A stretch of DNA of 38,170 bases from Aestuariirhabdus haliotis (GCF_023509475.1 NZ_JAKSDZ010000030.1:1-38170), one strand, 5' to 3'. Shown: positions 1-8,445, counted from the first letter of the stretch. Notes: generated by a model not told the origin, from the sequence alone. A program made the numbers and translations.

Positions 1-90
1 TGTTCAGGTCTCGACATGAACGGCGAGCTTCGCCTTGATAAAAACCATTTTAGGATCCGCAGAGATCTATCCGAATTAATCAGAGGTGCC
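1..90 (-). repeat. Palindromic repeat family, copy A (truncated by window start)
   Basis: Positions 1-53 match the inner part and one stem arm of the hairpin unit in copies B and C, and 54-90 match the conserved flank, which reads as ATCCGAATTAATCAGAGGTGCC on this strand. The stem arm is degenerate here (AAAAACCATTTTAGG instead of AAAAGCCATTTTTAGG) and the other arm lies beyond the window. Forward orientation is taken as flank then hairpin, so copy A runs in reverse. It lies downstream of the sensor kinase gene. Confidence 0.85.
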
Positions 91-261
91 TTAATCCTTA
101 CCCGATCAACCGTTCCAGTGTCACCCAACCCGGGAAAGAGCACAAGCAAGCGGAATAACGATGGCGACCTGGGGTCTTAACCGAGGCTATTTCTCATGAA
201 AACAGAGTGCAGGGATGCATTCGAACAGCGTTCAACACACTTCCATGACATCAGGTGAGCA

Positions 262-1851
262 CTAGCGACGTTGCTTACGGGGCCAGACAATACTGAAACG
301 TGCACCACCCAGATCACTGTGTCCCACCAGCGCCCGGCCATTATGCCAATACACAATACGACGTACGATAGACAACCCCAGACCATAACCTCCCGAAGCA
401 CGAGTACGGCTATCGTCCAGGCGTGTAAAGGGCGTAAAGACCCTCTCCCATTGATCCTCGGGAATACCCGGGCCGTCATCCTCCACATCAATACGACAGT
501 TTTCGACATTGAGGTGGTAACTGACCCGCACCGTGCTGTTGGCGTAACGGCAAGCATTGCCAACCAGGTTCTGCACTGCACGGTGCATGTAGCGTCGCTC
601 GACTTCGGCTTTGCGCATCAGCTCCGGTAGCTGACTGCGTTTGTGCTGAATCGAAATATCAGGGTTGGTCTGACTTTGCTCCCTGACCACCTGATCGAGA
701 ATGTCATCAACGTCTTCACGCCGGAAATGAATAACTGGCGCGCCCTGTTCCAGATTGGCATAGGTCAGGATCTCATCCACCAGAGTATCGAGTTCCTGAA
801 TATCATTATCCATGCCCTGCAACTGACGCTCCCTTTGTTCTTCCGTGGTGGCGTCAGCGGCCATCTCCAGGCCGAACCGAAGTCGTGCCACCGGGGTACG
901 CAATTCATGGGAGACGGCCCGAATCATCTCTTTCTGAATACTCAGCAAACGCTCTATATGGCTAGCCATACCATTAAAGGCCAGCGCCAGACGGCCCACC
1001 GAATCTGCGCCTCGTAGCTGTACCCTGGCTTCCAGGTTGCCGCGCGAAATATGGGTGGCCGCACTTTCCAGCTTGCGCAGTCGACGCTCCAGTCCCCGCA
1101 CCAGGACATAGATCGCAAACGAAATAGAGGTCGACATAAACAGAACGATACTCAGCAATAGCTTGAAGGGGTACAACTCAAACAAACCCAGAGGCCCGGC
1201 CTGCAGTAGGCGCTGCTCATCATTCAGTGGTGCATAAAACATCACCGAACCGGCATCACGTCCCAGCTTGGTCAAGGTTTGACCGCTCGCCAGACGCAGC
1301 AGCTGAGGATCACTCAGCTCAGACTCCTCGGGGTCGACCAGCTGCATTGGAAACGCAAACCAACGCTGCTGTAATGTCTCCAGGTGCTGGGCGCGCTCGC
1401 TTTCCGCCAGGGGATACAATCGATCCAGTAATAACTGCAATGTACCGTAGGCCAGCTGCTCGGTGAGGGTTTTGATTTCGGCACGCAGTAACATGCCATC
1501 GCTCAGTGGCACAAAGATTCTGCCGCGGGTCTGCTCGTCCATCTCGAGTAACAGCCCTTCATTCTCCGCCTTGGCTAATTGCTCTGCATCAAGACTGGTT
1601 TCCCAATGGGGGATCAATGCCAATTCGACCCCCAGAATCACCTCGAGCCGGGCCAACTCTGACGGGCGCTGGTCTGGCTGCAGTTGCTGCAAAGCCTCAG
1701 CCACCAGACTGAAGGTGCCGCGCGCCATATCCTGGCGATAATCTGCCAGACGCACACCATTGATGATATTTACCGCAAGCGCTGAGAGCACAGCCACCAG
1801 AACCAGGGTAAAGAGCAGGCCACCGTATATGCGCAGAAAAATACTGGTCAC
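262..1851 (-). CDS. rstB: RstB-like sensor histidine kinase
   Basis: Membrane sensor kinase of 529 residues that should autophosphorylate on His and pass the phosphate to the regulator encoded just upstream. A first membrane segment lies at about residues 7-30, a periplasmic sensor region at 31-228 and a second membrane segment at about 229-251, followed by HAMP. The H-box AVSHELRTPVARLRFGLEM puts the phospho-accepting His at 315. The N-box RAVQNLVGNACRYA is at about 424, the G1 box DVEDDGPGIP at about 455 and the G2 box GGYGLGLS at about 487. The H-box and the C-terminal GGARFS motif resemble E. coli RstB, but the protein is about 95 residues longer, mostly in the sensor region, so the stimulus may differ. 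The start is GTG. It lies 76 bp after the regulator gene, so the two are probably co-transcribed. Confidence 0.88.
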   Translation of the reverse strand: MTSIFLRIYGGLLFTLVLVAVLSALAVNIINGVRLADYRQDMARGTFSLVAEALQQLQPDQRPSELARLEVILGVELALIPHWETSLDAEQLAKAENEGLLLEMDEQTRGRIFVPLSDGMLLRAEIKTLTEQLAYGTLQLLLDRLYPLAESERAQHLETLQQRWFAFPMQLVDPEESELSDPQLLRLASGQTLTKLGRDAGSVMFYAPLNDEQRLLQAGPLGLFELYPFKLLLSIVLFMSTSISFAIYVLVRGLERRLRKLESAATHISRGNLEARVQLRGADSVGRLALAFNGMASHIERLLSIQKEMIRAVSHELRTPVARLRFGLEMAADATTEEQRERQLQGMDNDIQELDTLVDEILTYANLEQGAPVIHFRREDVDDILDQVVREQSQTNPDISIQHKRSQLPELMRKAEVERRYMHRAVQNLVGNACRYANSTVRVSYHLNVENCRIDVEDDGPGIPEDQWERVFTPFTRLDDSRTRASGGYGLGLSIVRRIVYWHNGRALVGHSDLGGARFSIVWPRKQRR

Positions 1852-1927
1852 AAGGGATCCAACCGGTTAATAACAGCATTAATAGCCGACAAGCTTAAGT
1901 ACCCTCGGCTAGCGAGCCTATCGAGTA

Positions 1928-2668
1928 TCAGACCGGAGCCGCTTCCTTGACGAACAGGTAGCCTTTGCTGCGAACCGTCTTGATAAGCCGGGGATGCATG
2001 GGATCATCGCCGATTTTGGGTCGAATACGGGACACCCGGACATCGATCGAACGATCCTGACCATCGTACTCAATACCACGCAAGGCCGAGAAAATCTCTT
2101 CACGACTTAACACGCGACCCGCATTGCTGGCCAGCAGCCATAGCAGGTCAAACTCAGCACTGGTGAGTTCGATGCTCTCTTCATTCAACCAGGCCTCACG
2201 CATGGCGCTATCGACCACCAGCTTGCCAAAACTGAGTCGGGATTGATCGTCTGCGGCTTCTGTTTCTTCGCTCTGGGGCGCATTGCTACGGCGCAACAGG
2301 GCTCTGACCCGAGCCAGCAGCACACGGGGGCGAACGGGCTTAAAAACATAATCATCCGCCCCCATCTCCAGACCCAGCACCTGATCAAGGTCATCGGTTC
2401 GGGCGGTCAGCATCAGGATCGGACCTTGATAGCCCTGGCGCACCCTGCGGCAAATGGAGACGCCATCCTCGCCGGGTAGCATCAAATCCAAGACCACCAG
2501 ATCCGGTTGTTCATCAAGGATTCGATCCACGGCCTTGGCACCGTCCCCTTCCACACCGACACTCAAACCGTTGCTTTCCAGATATTCCCTGGTTAACTCG
2601 GCAAGACGTTCATCATCCTCGACAATCAGGATTCGACCTGTTTCCGTTGTTTCCACGAGCGCGCTCAT
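1928..2668 (-). CDS. rstA: RstA-like OmpR-family response regulator
   Basis: DNA-binding response regulator of 246 residues. The receiver domain spans about 11-130, with acidic residues Asp18-Asp19, phospho-acceptor Asp61 in LVVLDLMLP and conserved Lys110 in VFKPVRP. A winged-helix output domain spans about 145-242. The C-terminal block with LRGIEYDGQDRSIDV and IKTVRSKGYLF closely matches E. coli RstA. It is the first gene of a minus-strand pair with the sensor kinase and diverges from nrdA across a 758-bp region. The ATG has GAGG directly against it, which is poor Shine-Dalgarno spacing, so the exact start is uncertain by a few codons. The regulated genes cannot be read from the sequence. 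Confidence 0.9.
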   Translation of the reverse strand: MSALVETTETGRILIVEDDERLAELTREYLESNGLSVGVEGDGAKAVDRILDEQPDLVVLDLMLPGEDGVSICRRVRQGYQGPILMLTARTDDLDQVLGLEMGADDYVFKPVRPRVLLARVRALLRRSNAPQSEETEAADDQSRLSFGKLVVDSAMREAWLNEESIELTSAEFDLLWLLASNAGRVLSREEIFSALRGIEYDGQDRSIDVRVSRIRPKIGDDPMHPRLIKTVRSKGYLFVKEAAPV

Positions 2669-2895
2669 CCTCGGTTATGAATGCAAAAATTGTGTAGCCC
2701 GGCACAGCAAATTCAAGCCGCCACAGACTACAAAGAGGGATAGATTATCCTATCGCAAGCCTTGTATACAGACCATTACCGCGAAACTGCCAACTACAAT
2801 ATGGCCGCAATTAAGACTTCGAACAGGCAGGGGTATAAAAACAGCACAAACTGAAAAAAACGACATGAAAAACACGCCATTTAGCACGAAGCAAC

Positions 2896-2913
2896 ACCAC
2901 TATATATAGTGGT
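2896..2913. promoter_or_regulatory. 18-bp perfect palindrome, operator-like (NrdR-box-like)
   Basis: ACCACTATATATAGTGGT is its own reverse complement. Its central 16 bases match the NrdR consensus ACACWATATATWGTGT at 14 positions. It lies about 230 bp upstream of the regulator gene and about 210 bp before the NrdR box pair. It has no partner box at 31 bp, so it may instead be an operator for the divergent rstA-like gene or for another factor. Confidence 0.45.
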
Positions 2914-3075
2914 TTATCCTGATAGCCCTGATGCCATAAATGAGAACTGGTCGCTCTGCTTGCCAAGCTTTAATTCTAAGCTGAATTTCAGTTTATAAGC
3001 GCGTTCTCCAGACAGGCCCACCAACACCAGGGCACTCACTGTTGGTAACCACTAACATCGACATTCACCCACACC

Positions 3076-3084
3076 TTATCCACA
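3076..3084 (+). promoter_or_regulatory. DnaA box
   Basis: TTATCCACA is an exact match to the strong DnaA box sequence found as R1 in E. coli oriC. E. coli nrdAB is known to be controlled by DnaA. The site lies 40 bp before the NrdR box pair, so joint replication-linked control of nrdA is plausible. A single 9-mer can occur by chance. Confidence 0.5.
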
Positions 3085-3123
3085 AGATACACCCAACATA
3101 CTCGGCTTGCATTCGACCCCAAC

Positions 3124-3139
3124 ACGCATTATCTTGTGC
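3124..3139 (+). promoter_or_regulatory. NrdR box 1
   Basis: ACGCATTATCTTGTGC matches the NrdR consensus ACACWATATATWGTGT at 12 of 16 positions. Its start is exactly 31 bp before that of box 2. Paired boxes about three helical turns apart are the known NrdR operator design, and the spacing makes this weaker site credible. Confidence 0.65.
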
Positions 3140-3154
3140 CAATCGCTTAGTCAG

Positions 3155-3170
3155 CCACTATATCTTGTGC
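3155..3170 (+). promoter_or_regulatory. NrdR box 2
   Basis: CCACTATATCTTGTGC matches the NrdR consensus at 13 of 16 positions and lies 31 bp from box 1. It ends in the same CTTGTGC as box 1. The promoter probably lies in or just after this pair, but I see no clear -35/-10 pair with 16-18 bp spacing. Confidence 0.72.
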
Positions 3171-3381
3171 ACCAATCGGCAAACACAAAGGCATTTATAG
3201 TGCACCCATGGAGTTTTCAGCACCACTGCTGAACAAGGAGAGCGTACAGCAGGCCATCCACCACGCCAGTCGGGGATGTGCAGCGAACTCAAGCGAGTCA
3301 GGACAGCGACAGGCATAGTCTTGTTAAGGCGTTACAGGCTAGAGTCGCGCTTGCTTCAGTTACGCATCAAGGATCTGCACA

Positions 3382-3397
3382 ACACTATATGTTGTGT
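3382..3397 (+). promoter_or_regulatory. NrdR box 3, next to the nrdA start
   Basis: ACACTATATGTTGTGT matches the NrdR consensus at 15 of 16 positions, the best in the region. It ends 29 bp before the nrdA ATG, about 227 bp from box 2, and has no partner at 31 bp. It may mark a second, proximal promoter or allow looping with the distal pair. Confidence 0.75.
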
Positions 3398-3426
3398 TTT
3401 AATTTATTACTCAGGTACTACAATCA

Positions 3427-5700
3427 ATGACCACCAATCTACTGGTAACCAAGCGTGATGGCCGCAAAGAATCCCTCGACTGGGAAAAATTACATCGCGT
3501 TATCAATTGGGCGGCTGAGGGGCTCAACAACGTCTCCGTCTCTCAAGTGGAAATGAAATCCCACATCCAGTTTTACGAAGGGATCACCACCTCTGAAATT
3601 CATGAAACCATTATCAAGTCGGCTGCCGACCTGATTTCTCGTGAAGCTCCGGATTATCAGTACCTGGCCGCTCGACTGGCCATTTATCACCTGCGTAAGA
3701 AAGCCTACGGTGACTTTGAGCCTCCGAGCCTGTACGCCCACGTCAGCAAAATGGTCGATATGAAGCGCTACGACGCCCATCTGCTGTCCGACTACAGTGT
3801 CGAAGAGTTCGATACCATGAACGGCTTCCTCGACCACAGCCGTGACATGAATTTCAGCTATGCTGCGGTTAAGCAGCTGGAAGGCAAATATCTGGTCAAG
3901 AACCGCGTCACCGGCGAATACTATGAGAGCCCTCAGTTTCTTTATGTGCTGATCGCCGCCTGTCTCTTCGCCAGTTATCCGCAAGCCTCCCGCATGGACT
4001 ACATTCGTCGTTTTTACGACGCCGTTTCCCTGTTCAAGCTGTCCCTGCCGACCCCCATTATGTCGGGTGTACGCACTCCAACACGTCAGTTCAGCTCTTG
4101 CGTATTGATTGAATGTGGTGACTCCCTGGATTCAATTAACGCCACTTCAAGCGCGATCGTAAAATACGTCAGCCAACGGGCCGGTATCGGCATCAACGCT
4201 GGGCGCATTCGTGCATTGGGTAGCCCCATCCGTAACGGTGAAGCCTTCCACACTGGCTGCATCCCTTTCTTCAAACACTTCCAGACGGCGGTTAAAAGTT
4301 GCTCACAGGGTGGTGTACGTGGTGGTGCCGCCACCCTGTTCTACCCCTTGTGGCACCTGGAAGTGGAATCACTGTTGGTATTGAAGAACAACCGTGGCGT
4401 CGAGGAAAACCGGGTTCGCCATCTGGATTACGGCGTGCAGTTCAACAAACTGATGTATCAGCGCCTCATCAAGGGTGGCAATATCACCTTGTTCAGCCCC
4501 TCTGATGTTCCCGGCCTATACGATGCCTTCTTCCAGGACCAGGACAAGTTTGAAGAGCTCTACCTCAAGTACGAGCAGGATGACAGCATTCGCAAGAAAT
4601 CCATCAAGGCCGTGGAGCTGTTTTCGATGTTTGCCGCCGAACGTGCCAATACCGGCCGTATCTATCTGCAAAATGTCGACCACTGCAACACACACAGTCC
4701 GTTCGATCCAATGAAAGCACCGATCCGCCAGAGCAACCTGTGCCTGGAAATCGCGCTGCCGACCAAACCATTGAATCACGTCGATGATGCCGACGGTGAA
4801 ATCGCCCTCTGCACCCTGGCTGCCTTTAATCTGGGCGCTTTGGAAAACCTCGATGAACTGGGTGAGTTGTCAGACTTGATCGTTCGAGCTTTGGACAGCC
4901 TGCTAAGCTATCAGGAATACCCGATTCCTGCGGCTAAAAGTGCCAGTATGGCTCGCCGCACCCTTGGCGTTGGCGTCATCAACTACGCGTACTATCTGGC
5001 CAAAAATGGTGTTAAATACTCCGACGGTAGCGCCAATGGTCTGACTCACCAGACGTTTGAAGCCATTCAGTACTATCTGCTCAAGGCCTCCAACGAGCTG
5101 GCTCGGGAACAGGGCGCTTGCCCCAAATTTGACGAAACCCGTTACGCCCAGGGCATTCTTCCGATCGATACCTACAAGCAGGACCTCAACGAGGTGTGTA
5201 ACGAACCCCTGCAATACGATTGGGAAGGTCTGCGTGAAAGCATCAAGCAGCACGGTTTGCGCAACAGCACATTAAGCGCACTCATGCCTTCGGAGACCTC
5301 CTCCCAGATCAGCAATGCCACGAATGGTATCGAGCCACCGCGAGGCTTTGTCAGCGTCAAGCAAAGCAAGGATGGCATTCTCAAGCAGGTGGTACCCGAT
5401 TACGAAAACTGCAAGGACAACTACGAGCTGTTATGGGATATCCCCAGCAACGACGGCTACTTGCAACTGGTGGCGATCATGCAGAAATTTATTGATCAGA
5501 CGATTTCCGCTAATACCAATTACGACCCGTCGCGCTTCGAAGGCAATAAAGTGCCCATGAAATTGCTGCTCAAGGATTTGTTAAGCGCCTACAAACTGGG
5601 GGTTAAAACCCTCTATTACCACAACACTCACGACGGGGCTGAAGACAGCCACGGCGAAGAAGATGATGACGGCTGCGCTGGCGGTGCTTGCAAAATCTAG
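3427..5700 (+). CDS. nrdA: Ribonucleoside-diphosphate reductase class Ia, alpha subunit
   Basis: Catalytic subunit (757 residues; E. coli NrdA has 761) that reduces ribonucleoside diphosphates to deoxyribonucleotides in the cytoplasm. The N-terminal ATP-cone (about 4-95, LLVTKRDGRKESLDWEKLHRV) is the allosteric activity site. Active-site residues align without gaps to E. coli: Cys225 (FSSCVL), Cys439 and Glu441 (SNLCLE), Cys462 (IALCTL) and the radical-transfer pair Tyr-Tyr in LYYHN. The C-terminal redox pair is Cys750/Cys755 in GCAGGACKI. The tail is four residues shorter than in E. coli. The first gene of nrdA-nrdB-yfaE, preceded by NrdR and DnaA sites. The ATG has only a weak AGG about 10 nt upstream. 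Confidence 0.98.
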   Translation: MTTNLLVTKRDGRKESLDWEKLHRVINWAAEGLNNVSVSQVEMKSHIQFYEGITTSEIHETIIKSAADLISREAPDYQYLAARLAIYHLRKKAYGDFEPPSLYAHVSKMVDMKRYDAHLLSDYSVEEFDTMNGFLDHSRDMNFSYAAVKQLEGKYLVKNRVTGEYYESPQFLYVLIAACLFASYPQASRMDYIRRFYDAVSLFKLSLPTPIMSGVRTPTRQFSSCVLIECGDSLDSINATSSAIVKYVSQRAGIGINAGRIRALGSPIRNGEAFHTGCIPFFKHFQTAVKSCSQGGVRGGAATLFYPLWHLEVESLLVLKNNRGVEENRVRHLDYGVQFNKLMYQRLIKGGNITLFSPSDVPGLYDAFFQDQDKFEELYLKYEQDDSIRKKSIKAVELFSMFAAERANTGRIYLQNVDHCNTHSPFDPMKAPIRQSNLCLEIALPTKPLNHVDDADGEIALCTLAAFNLGALENLDELGELSDLIVRALDSLLSYQEYPIPAAKSASMARRTLGVGVINYAYYLAKNGVKYSDGSANGLTHQTFEAIQYYLLKASNELAREQGACPKFDETRYAQGILPIDTYKQDLNEVCNEPLQYDWEGLRESIKQHGLRNSTLSALMPSETSSQISNATNGIEPPRGFVSVKQSKDGILKQVVPDYENCKDNYELLWDIPSNDGYLQLVAIMQKFIDQTISANTNYDPSRFEGNKVPMKLLLKDLLSAYKLGVKTLYYHNTHDGAEDSHGEEDDDGCAGGACKI

Positions 5701-5729
5701 CGAGCAAACCCTGCATCAAGCCACAGTAT

Positions 5730-5750
5730 CGGGTGCGCCAGGCGCACCCG
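5730..5750 (+). other. Stem-loop between nrdA and nrdB
   Basis: CGGGTGCGC and GCGCACCCG form a perfect 9-bp GC-rich stem with a 3-nt loop, starting 29 nt after the nrdA stop and ending 22 nt before nrdB. No U-tract follows, so it is unlikely to be a full terminator. It may stabilise the upstream mRNA end or adjust the NrdA to NrdB ratio. Confidence 0.6.
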
Positions 5751-5772
5751 TGCGAACACAACGGAAACCCAT

Positions 5773-6906
5773 ATGCGTTACACCACTTTCAACACTACCC
5801 AACACGACCAGTTAAAAGAGCCCATGTTTCTGGGCGAACCGGTCAACGTATTACGCTTTGACGAACAGCGGTTCCCTATCTTTGAGAAACTGACCGACAA
5901 GCAACTGTCGTTTTTCTGGCGTCCCGAAGAGATCGATGTCTCCAAGGATCGTCTGGATTTCCAATCGCTTCCCGAACACGAGCGCCATATCTTTCTGTCC
6001 AATTTACGCTTCCAGACCTTGGCCGATGCGGCAGCTGGACGCTCTATCGCCATGGCTACCCTACCCGCGGTATCACTGCCCGAACTCGAAGCAATGTATG
6101 AGCTGTTTTCAGCGGTGGAATCGGCGATTCACTCCAAGTCTTACTCGCACATTATTCGTAATGTGTTTGATAACCCGACCGAAGTCTTCAATGGTATTAT
6201 CGAAATTGACGAAATCGTTGAACGCTCGACCCAAATTTGCCGGTACTACGACGACCTGATCGAATACACCAGCTGGTTTAATCTGTTAGGTGAAGGCAAC
6301 CACAGCATTAATGGTGAATCTAAAGAGATCGCACTACCAGAGCTGAAAAAGAAATTGTTTCTGGCCATTCTCAGCCTGAATATTATGGAAGGCGTTCGCT
6401 TTTACGTCAGCTTTGCCTGCAGTTTCGCGTTCGCCGAACGCAGCCTGATGGAAGGTAACGCCAAGATCATTAAACTGATTGCCCGTGACGAGGCCTTGCA
6501 CACCAGCGCTGGCCAGCACGTCATCAATAACTGGCGCACTGGCAAGGATGATCCGGAAATGGCCGAAATCCTTCGGGATAACGAACAGCTGGCCTACCAG
6601 ATGTTTGATGAAGTTGTGCGGGACGAAAAAGCCTGGGCCGACTACCTGTTCCGGGATGGTTCCATGATCGGACTTAATGCTGAAATCCTCAAACAGTATG
6701 TCGAATACATTGCCAATCAGCGAATGCAGCAGATTGGCCTGACGCCTCAATACGAGGTAAGCAACAACCCGCTACCCTGGATGAACACCTGGTTAGTAAG
6801 TGATAATGTGCAGGTAGCTCCACAAGAGACCGAAATCACTTCATACCTGGTTGGTGCCATCGACAGCGATGTTGACGGAGAAGACTTCGGTGACTTTGCC
6901 TTATAA
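5773..6906 (+). CDS. nrdB: Ribonucleoside-diphosphate reductase class Ia, beta subunit
   Basis: Radical-generating subunit (377 residues; E. coli 376). The diiron and tyrosyl-radical features are Asp85 in [12 protein letters not shown], Glu in NIMEGVRFY, Glu and His in ARDEALH, and radical Tyr124 in [11 protein letters not shown]. The C-terminal tail with ITSYLVG holds the Tyr that relays the radical to NrdA. One point is odd. In E. coli the ligands Glu115 and His118 are three residues apart, whereas here the nearest Glu (116) is four before His120, with Ser117 in the ligand position. One extra residue lies between the ELE motif and the radical Tyr. The codons read cleanly, so this is not an obvious frameshift. 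The ATG is preceded by GGAA. Confidence 0.97.
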   Translation: MRYTTFNTTQHDQLKEPMFLGEPVNVLRFDEQRFPIFEKLTDKQLSFFWRPEEIDVSKDRLDFQSLPEHERHIFLSNLRFQTLADAAAGRSIAMATLPAVSLPELEAMYELFSAVESAIHSKSYSHIIRNVFDNPTEVFNGIIEIDEIVERSTQICRYYDDLIEYTSWFNLLGEGNHSINGESKEIALPELKKKLFLAILSLNIMEGVRFYVSFACSFAFAERSLMEGNAKIIKLIARDEALHTSAGQHVINNWRTGKDDPEMAEILRDNEQLAYQMFDEVVRDEKAWADYLFRDGSMIGLNAEILKQYVEYIANQRMQQIGLTPQYEVSNNPLPWMNTWLVSDNVQVAPQETEITSYLVGAIDSDVDGEDFGDFAL

Positions 6907-6949
6907 AAAAGCCCTTTAACCAACCCCTGCAAAAACAAGAAGCGAAAAA

Positions 6950-7225
6950 ATGACACATATCGTCAAGGTCATGGATGGTTTCAGCTTTATGCCCCGTGAG
7001 GGGCAATCCCTGCTGGAAGCGCTGGAGAGTGAACGCATTGAAATTGACTATCAGTGCCGGCAGGGATTTTGCGGCGCCTGCCAGGTGGATTTACTGTCGG
7101 GTGATGTCGCCTACGATCAGGAGCCAGTGGCCTTTGTGCCACCGGGTCGTATCCTGCCCTGCTGCTGTCGTGCACAGAGCGATATCACCATTGAAATTCC
7201 GGAAAGCCAGCGTAAAACGGGTTAA
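6950..7225 (+). CDS. yfaE: YfaE-like [2Fe-2S] ferredoxin, NrdB cofactor maintenance
   Basis: Small ferredoxin of 91 residues with a plant-type [2Fe-2S] loop CRQGFCGACQ (Cys at about 36, 41, 44) and a fourth Cys in the later ILPCCC stretch. E. coli YfaE, encoded right after nrdB, donates electrons to regenerate the NrdB diferric-tyrosyl radical. The same position here, 43 bp after nrdB, supports that role. The 3' end faces the convergent dehydratase gene only 6 bp away, with TAAGG/CCTTA and AAAAC/GTTTT inverted pieces across the junction that may act as a weak shared terminator. Confidence 0.93.
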   Translation: MTHIVKVMDGFSFMPREGQSLLEALESERIEIDYQCRQGFCGACQVDLLSGDVAYDQEPVAFVPPGRILPCCCRAQSDITIEIPESQRKTG

Positions 7226-7231
7226 GGTGCC

Positions 7232-8149
7232 TTAGTTTTGCCACCATTCCATTAACTGCTGGCGGCCAGTCCCCACGCCGCCGCAGACGATAACGACAAC
7301 ATCACCATCAATGCCTAGAGGGCCTGTGTGCTCATAAAGTGCAGCTAGGCTCGCCCCGCATGCCGGCTCGACCAATACCCGCTGTTCATCCAGTAATCGC
7401 ATACAAGCCTCGATACTCTGCTGATCGCTGACCAATCGGCTTTGCACAGGGTGTTGCCGGGACAATTCAAAAGCACGCTCCGAGACACAGAGTGCGCCCA
7501 GCGAGGTAGCAATCGATTTTATTTCGTCAATACCTTCAAGCCTGCCTTGGCTCAACGCATGATGAAATGAAGCCGCACCCTCGGTTTCCACCGCCCAGAC
7601 CGGCGTCTGTTCTGCGGTATTTCTGCGTAATCCTTCGATCACGCCACAAAGTAAACCACCACCACCCACCGACAACACTACCAATCCGGGACGTACACCC
7701 TGCTCCACTACCTCATCGATCATGGAGGCATGGCCTTGCCATAACCAGGGGTCGTCAAAGGGATGAATATAAGCGCCACCCTGTTCAGCTAACTGCAAAG
7801 CAACTTCGTGGGATTGGTTCCAGCGTTTGCCCTCTACACGCACCTCAGCACCCTGTAGCCTGATCAATTCAATAGCCCGAGCACTCGTCGTTTCCGGCAC
7901 AACAACCGTCACCGGAACCCCTATTTTCCGGCCCGCATAGGCCACCGCAAGCCCGGCATTTCCGCCCGAAGATGCAACCAGGGAGGTCGCACCCTGAGCC
8001 ACATAATGCTGGCACGCCAGACTGACACCACGGCATTTGAACGACCCACTGGGCTGCAAGGCTTCCATCTTCAGCCAGACTCGTGTACCTGTTTTTTGGC
8101 TCAACGGGATCGATTCCAGAAGTGGGGTTCTTATATGCAAATGACTCAT
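7232..8149 (-). CDS. PLP-dependent serine/threonine dehydratase-like enzyme
   Basis: Fold-type II PLP enzyme of 305 residues, most like L-serine/L-threonine ammonia-lyases, which release ammonia and a 2-keto acid. The motif LQPSGSFKCRG carries the PLP lysine (Lys38 from the chosen start). SSGGNAGLA is the substrate/PLP loop, SVGGGGLLCG is the phosphate-binding glycine loop, and a Cys sits in the late VIVCGGVGTG. I chose the ATG at 8149 because AAGG lies 8 nt before it; an in-frame TTG at 8170 would add seven residues. The lack of a C-terminal ACT domain fits the short catabolic SDH type rather than biosynthetic IlvA. Substrate preference cannot be read from the sequence. Confidence 0.85.
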   Translation of the reverse strand: MSHLHIRTPLLESIPLSQKTGTRVWLKMEALQPSGSFKCRGVSLACQHYVAQGATSLVASSGGNAGLAVAYAGRKIGVPVTVVVPETTSARAIELIRLQGAEVRVEGKRWNQSHEVALQLAEQGGAYIHPFDDPWLWQGHASMIDEVVEQGVRPGLVVLSVGGGGLLCGVIEGLRRNTAEQTPVWAVETEGAASFHHALSQGRLEGIDEIKSIATSLGALCVSERAFELSRQHPVQSRLVSDQQSIEACMRLLDEQRVLVEPACGASLAALYEHTGPLGIDGDVVVIVCGGVGTGRQQLMEWWQN

Positions 8150-8445
8150 ATCATGGACCTTATGATTCAACAGTGCTTCCAGAAAACCGTCTCACCCAAG
8201 ACAAAACATGGGGACATTATTGATGGCCATGACCAGAAGGCGTTTTAAAATTATCGAGAAATCGTCGAGATCTTAACAATGAAAAAAATAGAGGTGTTAC
8301 AGGGTGCAGTGTACCGACAGCAACAAAGATCAGACAAGTAGAAACAGCAAAGGAGGGGGAAAGAAAAAGCGAAGGAGACTCGGCCAGCTACGCAGTGAAG
8401 ATTCATTGATCCATCAGGGATCCTGGATAGTCGAAACGGATCAAT
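8150..8445. other. Intergenic region, no supported gene
   Basis: This 296-bp gap lies upstream of the dehydratase and downstream of the PilZ gene. A 20-codon frame starting ATGAAAAAAATAGAGG near 8279 has no ribosome site and is not called. Three GATC sites cluster at 8408-8441, part of a small imperfect repeat. I see no clear terminator or promoter. Confidence 0.5.

Larger units (their letters stand above)
2669..3426. other. Long divergent control region between rstA-like gene and nrdA
   Basis: This 758-bp region has no convincing gene. It carries an 18-bp perfect palindrome (2896-2913), a DnaA box (3076-3084), a pair of NrdR boxes (3124-3170) and a third NrdR box (3382-3397). If transcription starts near the box pair, nrdA has an untranslated leader of about 230 nt. 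That leader includes a small hairpin (TTCAGCA CCAC TGCTGAA) near 3215-3232. I looked for a cobalamin riboswitch core and did not find one. A 60-codon open frame at 3276-3458 overlaps the nrdA start and has no ribosome site, so I do not call it. Confidence 0.7.

Noticed and set aside
3200-3426. Cobalamin riboswitch in the nrdA leader
   Set aside because: Some nrd operons have one and the window has cobalamin genes, but I found neither the conserved B12 box nor the other core elements.
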